Source: CAVRXQ01 sp963849105
Lineage (GTDB): Bacteria > Actinomycetota > Acidimicrobiia > Acidimicrobiales > Bog-793
DNA: 64,000 nt
Assembly: GCA_963849105.1 (NCBI GenBank)
Contig: CAWKGD010000003.1
Location: forward strand, 310,001 to 374,000
Reading direction: 5' to 3'
The position numbers were made by a program, and so were the translations under genes. The notes under the pieces were generated by a model. The model was not told the DNA's origin. It saw only the letters and a program-made list of their open reading frames with translations, and searched no databases. How positions within the stretch are numbered: position 1 is the stretch's first letter; each line of letters starts with the position of its first letter. Of the stretch, positions 44,527-53,378 are shown in pieces.

Positions 44527-45426
44527 TTATGCGGCCGTCGCGTGTGCGCGCACGATGCGGACGCTGCCGCTCACCGATCGGATCTGCAGCGAAAGCTCCG
44601 CTCCCGATGGTTCGGACAGGTCCGGAGCATCGTCGAGCGGGATCTCGGATTCGAGCGAGCCGGAGACCGCTTCGGCCTCGACGTGGAGAGCCGTGCCCTG
44701 CGCGACACCGGCGACGACCGAACCGCTCACGGTTCGCAGCTCGGCGTCACCCGAAATGAGGCGGCCGACGTGCTGACGGCCGGACGCCGTTTCGACACGG
44801 AGGTCGCCTTCGGCGCAGCCGATCTCGACCGAGCCCGACGCCGTGCGCGCCTCGAGGCGGGCGTGCACGTCCTCGATCTCGATCCGTCCGCTTGCGGTCT
44901 TGATCTCCGCATCGGCGAGCACCGACCCGACGCGCACCGAGCCCGACGCGGTGGCGACCGAGGACTTTGCGTTCAGCGCTGAACACTCGATACCGCCGCT
45001 CGCCGTGCGGAGGTGAACCTCGCCAGCGGCCTCATCGAGGCGGATCCCTCCCGACGCCGTCTTTAGCGTCGCGCCGGCGAACTGTCCGCGGGCGTCGACG
45101 CGCGCTGATGCGGTTTTAACATCGAGATCGGCGCCGTGCGGGGCGCGCACGGTCACGTTCACACCACCGGTCGAGATCAACCAGCGCAGAAGCGACCCGA
45201 GTCCGCCGCGATGGCCGGTGATCTCGACGTGGATGTCGTGTCCACCGGCACGCGCCACGGCTTCGACGCGCGCCTCGCCGAGGACCGATTCGTCTCCGCC
45301 GGGACGACTCATCGAAAGCTCGACGACCGTCTCGGGATCATCGTGGGTGCTGATCTCGACCGAGCCCGACGGGTCCTCGATGTGCACGTGCACTTTGCCA
45401 GCGGTCGCAAACCGTTCTTGTCGCAT
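44527..45426 (-). CDS. DUF4097-type repeat protein (beta-helix-like)
   Basis: 299 residues from ATG 45426, behind AAGGAGG. From about residue 110 the sequence is a run of about ten short repeats ending in TASG or VSG (KTASA, KTASGG, RTASGG, ATASGS, KTASGR, RTASGS, ETASGR, RTVSGS and so on), with alternating hydrophobic residues: the pattern of a beta-solenoid seen in DUF4097 'adhesin' proteins. There is no signal peptide, so it is probably cytoplasmic. It is the last gene of a three-gene operon with a ribbon-helix-helix-like regulator. Function unknown. Confidence 0.85.
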   Translation of the reverse strand: MRQERFATAGKVHVHIEDPSGSVEISTHDDPETVVELSMSRPGGDESVLGEARVEAVARAGGHDIHVEITGHRGGLGSLLRWLISTGGVNVTVRAPHGADLDVKTASARVDARGQFAGATLKTASGGIRLDEAAGEVHLRTASGGIECSALNAKSSVATASGSVRVGSVLADAEIKTASGRIEIEDVHARLEARTASGSVEIGCAEGDLRVETASGRQHVGRLISGDAELRTVSGSVVAGVAQGTALHVEAEAVSGSLESEIPLDDAPDLSEPSGAELSLQIRSVSGSVRIVRAHATAA

Positions 45427-45469
45427 GGCTTCCTCCTTAGTTGCGTTCGAGTGCGTTCTGATGGCGCGT

Positions 45470-45922
45470 TCAGCTGCGCCCGTATCCACTCAGGCGTCGA
45501 CCGACACCGATATTGACGTTGGGCACGCGAGAGCGCTGGCTGAGCGCGCGGACGATGTAGCTGTTCACCGAGATCCCTTCGCGTTGCGCGGCGAGTTCGA
45601 CGCGCAACTTCAGCTGTTCGGGCAGGCGCAGGGTGATGCGCGCCGACGTGTCGTCGCTGTACTCGTCGGCCGTCTCATCTGGGTCGTCGATGTAGACGAG
45701 CTCTGCGTCTTGTCCGGCGAGTCGGACTTCGACACGACCGTGGGGGAGCCGCTCGTCGAGTTCGGACGCAATCTGCCCGAGAAGTTCGAGCAGCGTCGCC
45801 GTGACGGGCCGAACCATCGCTTCGGCGAGCCGCTCGGCGATGAGGGCGGTCGCCTCGTCTCCGAGTGCCGCAACGCTGACCAAGTCTTCGCGCACCGCGG
45901 CGACGACGGTTGAGATCCTCAT
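45470..45922 (-). CDS. Ribbon-helix-helix/HicB-like regulator paired with DUF4097 protein
   Basis: 150 residues from ATG 45922. The N-terminal part (MRISTVVAAVREDLVSVAAL) is helical. The C-terminal 55 residues hold the ribbon-helix-helix pattern ARITLRLPEQLKLRVELAAQREGISVNSYIVRAL (in outline), as in Arc/HicB antitoxin-like repressors, ending in VGRRLSGYGRS. It lies 43 bases before the DUF4097 gene, a pairing common in actinobacteria. It is the best candidate to bind the tandem palindromes at 46173-46211. Confidence 0.8.
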   Translation of the reverse strand: MRISTVVAAVREDLVSVAALGDEATALIAERLAEAMVRPVTATLLELLGQIASELDERLPHGRVEVRLAGQDAELVYIDDPDETADEYSDDTSARITLRLPEQLKLRVELAAQREGISVNSYIVRALSQRSRVPNVNIGVGRRLSGYGRS

Positions 45923-45950
45923 CGCGGAGCGCTCGGATGCCGAGCCCTCG

Positions 45951-46154
45951 TCACCACGACTGCCGCATCCCGACGAAGGAGGCGTCGACACGCGAGAAAG
46001 CGAGCTTCGAGCCGAGTGCGATCAGCTCCTCGCCGAGTCGGTTGAGGAGCGGTCGCCGTCGCGGCGCGACCCGGACGACGACGAGGCCGCCTTTCGTTGG
46101 CCGCTGTGACATCGCCCGCTGACGGGCGAGGGACTCGATGAGCAGGGGATTCAC
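45951..46154 (-). CDS. Small basic protein, first gene of the DUF4097 operon
   Basis: 67 residues from GTG 46154 (AAGGA just upstream); a longer frame could begin at the ATG inside the palindrome. It starts VNPLLIESLARQRAMSQRP and has a basic middle (RVAPRRRPLLNRLGEEL). No family recognised. Small proteins opening with a similar helix are often found in actinobacterial genomes. It lies 28 bases before the regulator gene and downstream of the palindrome promoter. Confidence 0.5.
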   Translation of the reverse strand: MNPLLIESLARQRAMSQRPTKGGLVVVRVAPRRRPLLNRLGEELIALGSKLAFSRVDASFVGMRQSW

Positions 46155-46169
46155 GTTCCTTGTGCCTCG

Positions 46170-46230
46170 CTTGACGTCGTAATGCTGTCTGGGTGATGTC
46201 ATAATGACATCACCCAGACAGCTCGTCAAG
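46170..46230 (-). promoter_or_regulatory. Promoter with nested palindrome and tandem operators
   Basis: Minus-strand -35 TTGACG (46229-46224), 17-base spacer, -10 CATTAT (46206-46201). The sites are covered by an exact 18-bp inverted repeat (arm CTGTCTGGGTGATGTCAT, 46185-46202 and 46204-46221, one-base centre). An outer 7-bp repeat CTTGACG/CGTCAAG lies at 46170-46176 and 46224-46230. Two related 17-mers, GATGTCATAATGACATC (46195-46211) and GACGTCGTAATGCTGTC (46173-46189), are centred 22 bp apart, two helical turns. This looks like cooperative autorepression of the operon below. Confidence 0.75.
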
Positions 46231-46256
46231 TGCGGTCAGGAAGCGTGATCAAGCAG

Positions 46257-46650
46257 TCAATCGTTCGCCACGTTGAAGTCCCATTTCGCGACGATGCGCC
46301 CCCGGAGCGGTAGCCATCCATCAACCCCTCGCCGATCGGTTCACCGGCGCGCAGTTCGAAGGTGATGGCACGTCCGGCTCGAGGACCCCAGGCGGATGCG
46401 GCGCTCCCGGCACACGCGGGGCTGAAAGACCGCACCGACATTGTCGATGAGGTCGAAGTCCCTTACCGAGATAGGCACCGGACCGTTCGCTTCCACATCG
46501 TCACCGTCCACGTGCGCGTGGTTGCCGGTGCCTGATACGGCAAGCCCTCACCGGGAATCTCTGGTCCGCTGACGATGACGAAGACCGACCAGCGCGGGGT
46601 GACGACCTGCACGGTGTCGCCTTCTGAGGTGAGCGCCGGGCGGGGCCTCG
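46257..46650 (-). pseudogene. Decayed gene for an extracytoplasmic protein
   Basis: Three fragments in different minus-strand frames join into one plausible protein: LTSEGDTVQVVTPRWSVFVIV with SGPEIPGEGLPYQ, then VDGDDVEANGPVPISVRDF, then VTFELRAGEPIGEGLM and GRIVAKWDFNVAND at the stop (46257-46259). The ending with IVAKWDF resembles a group of actinobacterial secreted or lipoprotein domains. At least two frameshifts separate the parts and no start is left, so the gene is dead or badly sequenced. Confidence 0.55.
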
Positions 46651-47187
46651 GTTCCGACGACAGCGCGTCACTCCGGACGTGGAGGGTGTGTCCGCCGCGC
46701 TGTCGGCGCGCGTCGTCAGCCGCGCGTGGGGGAGTCGCGCGCGGCTGACTTCGCGGTCGGGCGGGCGATGTCCTCGTCGGAACCGGTCACACTCCTCGAC
46801 TGCTGTCGAAGTTGACCAGGGTGAATCTCGCCCCTCGAGGTGGCGTTGCCGGGGAGATTTTTCGAGGACAGGTGCGGCCCGGGTGGCGGGGGTGGATCTG
46901 CATAGGAGCAGTCTCGTCAGGCGTCACCGCGTCGCTCAACGACCGGCGCGTGAAACTTGAGTGAATGTGGCGCGCCAATTCGAAAACGCTTGTAACCGAC
47001 GATCGGCACGGCACACGACCGCTTCCTGCCGAGCGGACGTTCCAACGCTCGGTTCACAGCTTTGGTGCGACCGAGCCAACGACGGACACCCTGCCCACCC
47101 TCGCAGGACGTCGTAGCCTTCGCTGTTGGAGAGCTCGGTCGGCTTTCGGACGGCTCGACCGTGTCTGTCGACCCCTGGAGGCCAGAA
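46651..47187. other. Gene-free region with a GC hairpin
   Basis: No convincing gene on either strand. A 12-bp inverted repeat GTCAGCCGCGCG/CGCGCGGCTGAC (46715-46726 and 46738-46749, 11-base loop) is the main structure. The last part should hold the promoter of the cyclase-ATPase gene. Confidence 0.5.
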
Positions 47188-50100
47188 ATGCGGTGCCCCT
47201 CTTGTGGGAGCGAGGTTCTCGAAGGCAAGCGGTTTTGCGCCGATTGCGGCGCGGCGGTCGTTGGACGTTGTTCGTTCTGTGGCGCTGAGCTTGTCCCGGG
47301 AAAACCGTTCTGTGCCGACTGCGGCGCGGCAATCGCTAGTGCTCCGACCGTTCTCCGAGCCTCGCCGGTCGCCCAAGCGCCGATGGTGGCGCAAGAGGGG
47401 TCGACCGCGGGACCGGTCGCCGGCCCCGCTTCCCCAGAACGCGAGGTCCGAAGCCAGAGCCCGACGACAGAGTTGAGGCGCGTTTCGGTTCTCTTCTGTG
47501 ACCTCGTCGGGTTCACCCGACTCTCGGAGGAACTTGACCCCGACGAAGTTCGCGAGCTCCTGTCGGGCTACTTCGACCTCGCTCGGGCCATCGTCTCTCG
47601 GTATGGCGGCGTCATTCAGAAATTCATCGGTGACGCCGTCATGGCCGTGTGGGGGACGCCAATCGCGAACGAAGACGATGCCGACCGGGCGGTTCGTGCC
47701 GGGTTGGAGCTCGTCTCGGCGGTCGCGAACTATGGCAACGAGCACGCTGGGATAGGTCTACAAGCGCGTGTGGGGATCGTGACCGGCACAGCAGCGATCA
47801 CCGAGACTCCGGAAGAGGGCCTCGTTGTCGGAGACCGGGTGAATACCGCGTCGCGCATTCAGGCGGCCGCGCCCCCAGGAAGTTGCTTCGTGGACGAGTC
47901 GACGCGACGAGCAACGGATGCGTCGATCGTCTTCGCGGACGCTGGGGTGCACGAGTTGAAGGGCAAAGCTGAGCCCGTACGACTGTTTGAGGCATTGCGC
48001 GTCGTCGCCGGCGTCGGTGGCGCGCTCAAATCCGAAGGTCTCGAAGCTCCTTTCGTCGGGCGTGATCGCGAGTTCCGCCTCGTCAAGGACCTGTTCCACG
48101 CGTCGGCTGAAGATTCGAGAGCCCATCTCGTGTCGGTGACGGGCATCGCTGGCATCGGAAAGAGTCGGCTCGCCTGGGAGTACTACAAGTACATGGACGG
48201 ACTTTCGAGTCTGTTCCGATGGCACCGCGGACGCTGCCTTTCCTACGGCGAAGGGGTTGCCTACTGGGCGCTCGCCGAGATGGTTCGGGGACGCGCAGGC
48301 ATCTCGGAGGGTGAGGACGCCGCGTCGGCCGCCGGAAAACTCCATGCGTCAGTCGTCGAGCACGTCCCGGACTCCGCCGAGCGACAGTGGGTTGAGCCGC
48401 GCCTCGCTCACTTGATCGGTCTCGAGGAGAGGACGGCTCGGGACAAAGAGGACCTCTTTTCGGCGTGGCGCCTGTTCTTCGAGCGCATGTCCGAGATCTA
48501 TCCGGTGGTCATGTCCTTTGAGGACATGCAGTGGGCAGACGCGTCATTGCTCGACTTCATCGAGTACTTGTTGGACTGGTCGAAGAACCATCCCATCTTC
48601 GTGCTCACTCTCGCCCGGCCGGACCTCGTCGAGCGACGCCCGAGTTGGGGTGCGGGGCGGCGGAACTTCACGTCGATCTATCTCGAGCCACTCTCCGAAA
48701 AGGCGATGCACGATCTGATTACCGGTCTTGTGCCCGGTCTGCCGGAGGAGATCAGCGACCAGATCCTCGCCCGCGCCGAAGGGGTCCCCCTCTACGCGGT
48801 CGAGACGGTGAGGATGCTGATCGACCGCGGCCTGCTCGCGCGCGAGGGCTCGAGCTACCAACCGGTCGGTGTCATCGGCACCCTCGACGTTCCCGAGACG
48901 CTGCAGGCGCTCATCGCGGCTCGTCTCGATGGTCTCCTGCCAGGCGAAAGGAGCCTGCTCCAAGACGCCGCCGTCCTCGGAAAGTCTTTTCCCAAGGCGT
49001 CGCTGCTCACGTTGTCAGGTGTCGCCGAGGCCGATCTCGACGGACTCCTCGCCTCGCTCATGAAAAAAGAGGTCCTAGGTCGCCAAAACGACCCTCGCTC
49101 GCCCGAACACGGACAGTTCACGTTCCTTCAGGACCTCGTGCGAACCGTCGTGTACGAGTCCTTGCCGCGGCGGCAACGCAAGGAGAAGCACCTCGCAGTC
49201 GCGACCCACCTGCAACAGGTGTGGGGTGACGACGATGAGGAGATCGTCGGGGTCATCGCCTCTCACTACCTCGATGCCTATCGGCTCGCGCCGGACGCGG
49301 ACGACGCCGCCGAGGTGAAATCGAGGGCGCGCGAAAAACTCGTCCAAGCCGGTGAGCGTTCTGCTTCTCTCGCGGCGGCCGAAGAGGCGCGGCTCTATTT
49401 CGAAGAGGCGCTCTCCCTGGCCGACGACGCCGATACGCGAGCCGTCCTCGAGGAACGCGCCGGACAGATGGCTTCGTGGGCCGGTCAATTCGAGGTGGCA
49501 CGGTCGTACTTCGAAAGGGCGATCGAGTCGCTCGACGCCTCCGGACGGACCCACGCGAGCGCCCGCGTCAGCGCGCGGCTTGGGGAAGTCGACCTTTTTG
49601 AAGAACGACACGAGGAAGCCATCGCGCGGATGGAGAATGCGTTCGCTGTGCTGTCAAGTGATGAGAGCGATGCGGACGTCGCCGCGCTCGCCGCCCAGCT
49701 CGGCCGCCTCCTGTACTTCACCGGAGCGCGCGAGAAAGCGGCCACTCGGATCGAATTTGCTCTCGACCTGGCTGAGCGGCTCGACCTACCAGAGCAGCTC
49801 TCGCAAGCGCTCAACACCAAAGCGGTGCTTCTCCATTCGCTGGACCGGAAACACGAAGCGAGTGCCCTGATAGACCGCTCGCTGAAGCTCGCGATCGACC
49901 ATGGGCTCAGCGAAGCGGCGTTGCGCGCATACAACAACGTGACGACTTTTTTGGAAAACCAGGACAGCTACACCGAAGCACTCGTGCTCGGCAGGGCCGG
50001 CCTCGAACTCGCCAGAAGGACCGGCAGCAAGACCTGGGAGTCGGCCCTGCTTGCGACCACGCTCGTACCGATGTATTTCGCCGGCCAATGGGACGAACTT

Positions 50101-50823
50101 CTCGACCGGGCTGCGGAAATCGAGCAGCCATCGGGAACCAGCTACGAGTCCATTGTTGCAGCGCTCGTCCGAGCCCATCGGGGTCAGCTCAGTCGCGCCC
50201 ACGAGCTCCTCGATTCCGTGTCGGCCCACGCGGAGTCGCCCGATCTGCAAATCCGGATTCTCCACTTGTGCTGCCTCGCCGGAGTGCTCGCAGCCGAGGG
50301 CTCTTCGCAGGCGGCTCTCGAGCGCGCCGAAAACGCGCTCGAAGCCGCCGATGCGCTCGGAAACCTTACGTTCGCCGGTTTCAAACTCGGCGTCGTCGAA
50401 GCGATCGAATCGGCCATCGTCCTCGGCGCGAGCGGAAAAGCGGGCGAGCTGCTGACAAAGATCGCGAACCTTCGACCAGGCGAGACGACTCCGTTTCTCT
50501 CGGCTCAGTCCGCCCGGTTCAGCGCCCAGCTTGACGTATCGCGACGCGGCGTCCCGGCGGACGATCACTTCGGTGAAGCCGAATCGAAGTTCCGGGAGAT
50601 CGGTGCGCGCTTCTATCTCGCGGTCACGCTGCTTGAGCACGCGGAGTCACTCGTGGCGCGTTCTCGAAAAGATGACGCCGTCCCGCTCTTGGTCGAAGCG
50701 GGAGAGATCTTCGATGAGCTGCAAGCCGAACCATGGCGCGAACGTGTCGACCGTACGATCAAGATTCCTCACGATCCAGACATGCCACCGGGCGCCGAGG
50801 TCGCAATCCCTCGCGGCGCTTGA
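47188..50823 (+). CDS. Zinc-ribbon, class III adenylate cyclase, AAA ATPase and TPR protein
   Basis: 1211 residues from ATG 47188 (GGAGG at 47177-47181). Residues 1-50 hold two zinc ribbons (CPSCGSEVLEGKRFCADCG and CSFCGAELVPGKPFCADCG). About 95-285 is a class III cyclase domain with metal Asp in FCDLVGFTRLSE and KFIGDAVMAVWG and the adenine/transition residues in VVGDRVNTASRIQ. About 300-650 is an ATPase with P-loop VTGIAGIGKSRLAW and DMQWAD. The rest is TPR-like helical repeats. Such STAND-type cyclases are signal integrators that make cAMP; their ligands are unknown. It stands alone, convergent with guaB. Confidence 0.9.
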   Translation: MRCPSCGSEVLEGKRFCADCGAAVVGRCSFCGAELVPGKPFCADCGAAIASAPTVLRASPVAQAPMVAQEGSTAGPVAGPASPEREVRSQSPTTELRRVSVLFCDLVGFTRLSEELDPDEVRELLSGYFDLARAIVSRYGGVIQKFIGDAVMAVWGTPIANEDDADRAVRAGLELVSAVANYGNEHAGIGLQARVGIVTGTAAITETPEEGLVVGDRVNTASRIQAAAPPGSCFVDESTRRATDASIVFADAGVHELKGKAEPVRLFEALRVVAGVGGALKSEGLEAPFVGRDREFRLVKDLFHASAEDSRAHLVSVTGIAGIGKSRLAWEYYKYMDGLSSLFRWHRGRCLSYGEGVAYWALAEMVRGRAGISEGEDAASAAGKLHASVVEHVPDSAERQWVEPRLAHLIGLEERTARDKEDLFSAWRLFFERMSEIYPVVMSFEDMQWADASLLDFIEYLLDWSKNHPIFVLTLARPDLVERRPSWGAGRRNFTSIYLEPLSEKAMHDLITGLVPGLPEEISDQILARAEGVPLYAVETVRMLIDRGLLAREGSSYQPVGVIGTLDVPETLQALIAARLDGLLPGERSLLQDAAVLGKSFPKASLLTLSGVAEADLDGLLASLMKKEVLGRQNDPRSPEHGQFTFLQDLVRTVVYESLPRRQRKEKHLAVATHLQQVWGDDDEEIVGVIASHYLDAYRLAPDADDAAEVKSRAREKLVQAGERSASLAAAEEARLYFEEALSLADDADTRAVLEERAGQMASWAGQFEVARSYFERAIESLDASGRTHASARVSARLGEVDLFEERHEEAIARMENAFAVLSSDESDADVAALAAQLGRLLYFTGAREKAATRIEFALDLAERLDLPEQLSQALNTKAVLLHSLDRKHEASALIDRSLKLAIDHGLSEAALRAYNNVTTFLENQDSYTEALVLGRAGLELARRTGSKTWESALLATTLVPMYFAGQWDELLDRAAEIEQPSGTSYESIVAALVRAHRGQLSRAHELLDSVSAHAESPDLQIRILHLCCLAGVLAAEGSSQAALERAENALEAADALGNLTFAGFKLGVVEAIESAIVLGASGKAGELLTKIANLRPGETTPFLSAQSARFSAQLDVSRRGVPADDHFGEAESKFREIGARFYLAVTLLEHAESLVARSRKDDAVPLLVEAGEIFDELQAEPWRERVDRTIKIPHDPDMPPGAEVAIPRGA

Positions 50824-50835
50824 TCCGCGACCCGA

Positions 50836-52326
50836 TTACGAGTCGTTGCCGAGATAGTTCGGAGCTTCGAGGACGCCGTAGAGATCGTGGGGGTGGTTCT
50901 CGCGGTATGCGCCCTCGCTCACGCGGATGAACTTCGCCCGCTCGTGCAGTTGGGAAATCGTGCGCGCGCCGACGTAGCCCATCGCCTGGCGTAGGCCGCC
51001 GACGAGTTGGTGGACGACCTCGTTGAGCGGTCCGCGGTAGGGGACCGCGCCTTCGACGCCCTCCGGGACGACCTTGTCCGGATCGGCGACCGTCTCTTGT
51101 GCATAGCGGTCCTTGGAGTATGAGCGGGTCGCCATCGCCGAAAGGCTCCCCATCCCGCGGTAGCGCTTCATCGGCCGGTTGCCGATCATCGTGATCTCGC
51201 CCGGGCTCTCCTCGACGCCGGCGAAGAGCCCGCCCAGCATCACGGCTTGCGCGCCGGCTCCGATCGCCTTGGCGATGTCCCCGGAGAAGCGGATGCCCCC
51301 ATCGGCGAGGATCCCGACCCCGTGACGACGGGCCTCGTCGGTGCATTCGCGGATCGCGCTCCACTGTGGAACGCCGATGCCGGTGACGACGCGGGTCGTA
51401 CAGATCGACCCCGGCCCGACGCCGACCTTGACGACGTCTGCGCCCGCTTCGGCGAGCGCGCGCGTCCCGGCGCCCGTCGCGACGTTGCCGGCAATGATCA
51501 CGCCGGTCCGCCAGTTCTCCCGCAACTCGGCGACCGTCTCGATCACGCGGCGTGAATGGCCGTGCGCGGTGTCGACACAGATCACGTCGACTTCGGCATC
51601 GATGAGGGCTTTTGCCCGCGCGTACCCCTCGGCGCCGACGCCGACCGCCGCCGCGACACGAAGCCGGCCATCGGAGTCCTTGCTCGCCTCGGGGAACGCC
51701 TCCTGTTTCGTGATGTCCTTCACGGTGATGAGGCCGCGCAGTCGGCCGTCGCCGTCGACGATCGGCAGCTTCTCGACCTTCGCGTCCTGCAAGATGCGGC
51801 GTGCCTTGGCAAGATCGGTTCCGACCGGAGCGGTGATGAGGCCCTCCGACGTCATCACGGCGGAGACTGCGACGCGCGGATCGTCGTGGAAGCGCAGGTC
51901 ACGGTTCGTGATGATGCCGACGAGGCGATCGTCGGGATCGACGACGGGAACCCCGGAGATGTGGAAGTGGCGCATCAGCTCGAGCGCCTCGGCGACGGGT
52001 CGGTCGGGGCCGATCTTTATCGGGTTCTGCACCATGCCCGCCTCCGAGCGCTTCACACGGTCGACCTCTTCGGCCTGGCGTTCGGCGGGCATGTTGCGGT
52101 GGATCGTGCCGAGGCCACCGAGCCGGGCGAGCGCCACCGCCATGCGGGATTCGGTGACCGTGTCCATCGCCGCCGAGACGAGCGGGATACACAGCTCAAG
52201 CCGGTCGCAGAGCTTCGTCGCCGTGTCGACCTCGTGGGGAAGGACGTCCGAGTCCTGGGGGAGGAGCAGCACGTCGTCGAAGGTGAGGGCGATCTCGGCG
52301 GGTGGCTCCCCGGCTTCACGGGCCAT
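50836..52326 (-). CDS. guaB: Inosine-5'-monophosphate dehydrogenase
   Basis: 496 residues, normal for IMP dehydrogenase. It contains LTFDDVLLLPQDSDVLP, two CBS domains between about residues 95 and 215, catalytic Cys in VGPGSICTTRVVTG, LADGGIRFSGDIAKAIGAGA (in outline), MGSLSAMA and the mobile-flap region with VPEGVEGAVPYRG. It oxidises IMP to XMP with NAD+, the committed step of GMP synthesis. It is single, convergent with the cyclase gene (12-base gap) and divergent from the BtuF-like gene. Confidence 0.96.
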   Translation of the reverse strand: MAREAGEPPAEIALTFDDVLLLPQDSDVLPHEVDTATKLCDRLELCIPLVSAAMDTVTESRMAVALARLGGLGTIHRNMPAERQAEEVDRVKRSEAGMVQNPIKIGPDRPVAEALELMRHFHISGVPVVDPDDRLVGIITNRDLRFHDDPRVAVSAVMTSEGLITAPVGTDLAKARRILQDAKVEKLPIVDGDGRLRGLITVKDITKQEAFPEASKDSDGRLRVAAAVGVGAEGYARAKALIDAEVDVICVDTAHGHSRRVIETVAELRENWRTGVIIAGNVATGAGTRALAEAGADVVKVGVGPGSICTTRVVTGIGVPQWSAIRECTDEARRHGVGILADGGIRFSGDIAKAIGAGAQAVMLGGLFAGVEESPGEITMIGNRPMKRYRGMGSLSAMATRSYSKDRYAQETVADPDKVVPEGVEGAVPYRGPLNEVVHQLVGGLRQAMGYVGARTISQLHERAKFIRVSEGAYRENHPHDLYGVLEAPNYLGNDS

Positions 52327-52394
52327 CGTTTTAAGCCGCTCCTGGGATCTCGGGCGTGACGACTGACAGCAAGGACGTTAGTTAGTTTCCATAC

Positions 52395-53378
52395 GTGCGG
52401 ATCGTTTCGCTCCTGCCGTCGACGACGGAGATCCTCTTCGCGCTCGGTGCGGGCGACAGCGTCGTAGGCGTCACGTTCGAGTGCGATTACCCCGCGGAAG
52501 CGCGCTCTCGGCGGGTCGTCTCGACGACCGCGCTCGCGAAGGCAACAACGCCGGGCGAGATCGACGCCGAGGTCAAGGCGAGGATCGCCTCCGGCGAGGA
52601 GCTCTATCGACTCGACGAAGACGCGCTGCACGAGCTCGATCCGGATTTGCTCGTCACACAAGACCTGTGCGCGGTGTGTGCGGTCGACGTGCGGACAGTC
52701 GACGACGCGCTCGCGCATCTTGGATGTCGAAGCATCGTCCTGACGATCAACCCACAGAACCTTGCTGAAGTGCTCGACTCGATCGTGACGATCGGCATGG
52801 CGGTCGAAAAGGATGCCGTCGCGCGCGCGTTCGTCGACGAACTCAATCGAAGGCTTGAGAATGTCGCGCTCGCGATCGCCGGTCGCGTTCGTCCGCGAGT
52901 CACGGTCCTCGAATGGACGGATCCTCCATTCGACGCTGGCCATTGGATTCCCGACATGGTCGACCGGGCAGGTGGCGCGTCGGTGCTCGGAGAAAAGGGG
53001 CGTTCCTCTCGGCAAGTCGCGTGGGAGGCGATTGCCCGGGCCGAGCCAGAGGTCTGCATCGTCGCGCCCTGCGGCTACCACCTCGACGATGCGCGGCGAC
53101 TCGCGACGGAACTGATCTCGGCATCACTGTTGCCGGTCGAGTGTGACGTGTGGGCGGTCGACGCGGACTCCTCCTTTGTCCGACCCGGCCCGCGGCTCGT
53201 CGACGGGGTCGAGGCGCTTGCCGGCATCTTTCATCCCGGTGTGATTCCCATGCGCGCGGATCTCGCGAGTTACATCGGCAGCACGTCGGCGAAAACGAAG
53301 CCGTCCCGCTCGACGATCTCGCCGACGGCGACGTCGATCGGATGGGCGAATCCCGGACCGTCGACGACGAACGTATGA
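52395..53378 (+). CDS. BtuF-like cobalamin-binding protein without signal peptide
   Basis: 327 residues beginning directly with RIVSLLPSTTEILFALGAGDSVVGVTFECDYP, the BtuF/FepB opening, with no export signal. LDPDLLVTQDLCAVCAV, INPQNLAEVLDSI and EWTDPPFDAGHWIPDMVDRAGG (in outline) follow. Proteins of this cytosolic group are annotated as cobalamin-binding but have no transporter partners; their role is unclear. The last 36 residues lie antisense to the neighbouring ATPase gene and look like a read-through tail (SRSTISPTATSIGWANPG) rather than conserved protein. Confidence 0.75.
   Translation: MRIVSLLPSTTEILFALGAGDSVVGVTFECDYPAEARSRRVVSTTALAKATTPGEIDAEVKARIASGEELYRLDEDALHELDPDLLVTQDLCAVCAVDVRTVDDALAHLGCRSIVLTINPQNLAEVLDSIVTIGMAVEKDAVARAFVDELNRRLENVALAIAGRVRPRVTVLEWTDPPFDAGHWIPDMVDRAGGASVLGEKGRSSRQVAWEAIARAEPEVCIVAPCGYHLDDARRLATELISASLLPVECDVWAVDADSSFVRPGPRLVDGVEALAGIFHPGVIPMRADLASYIGSTSAKTKPSRSTISPTATSIGWANPGPSTTNV

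Noticed and set aside
46170..46230. Palindrome as a transposon end or terminator
   Set aside because: No transposase, no target duplication and no T-tract; a good promoter sits inside it with genes below.
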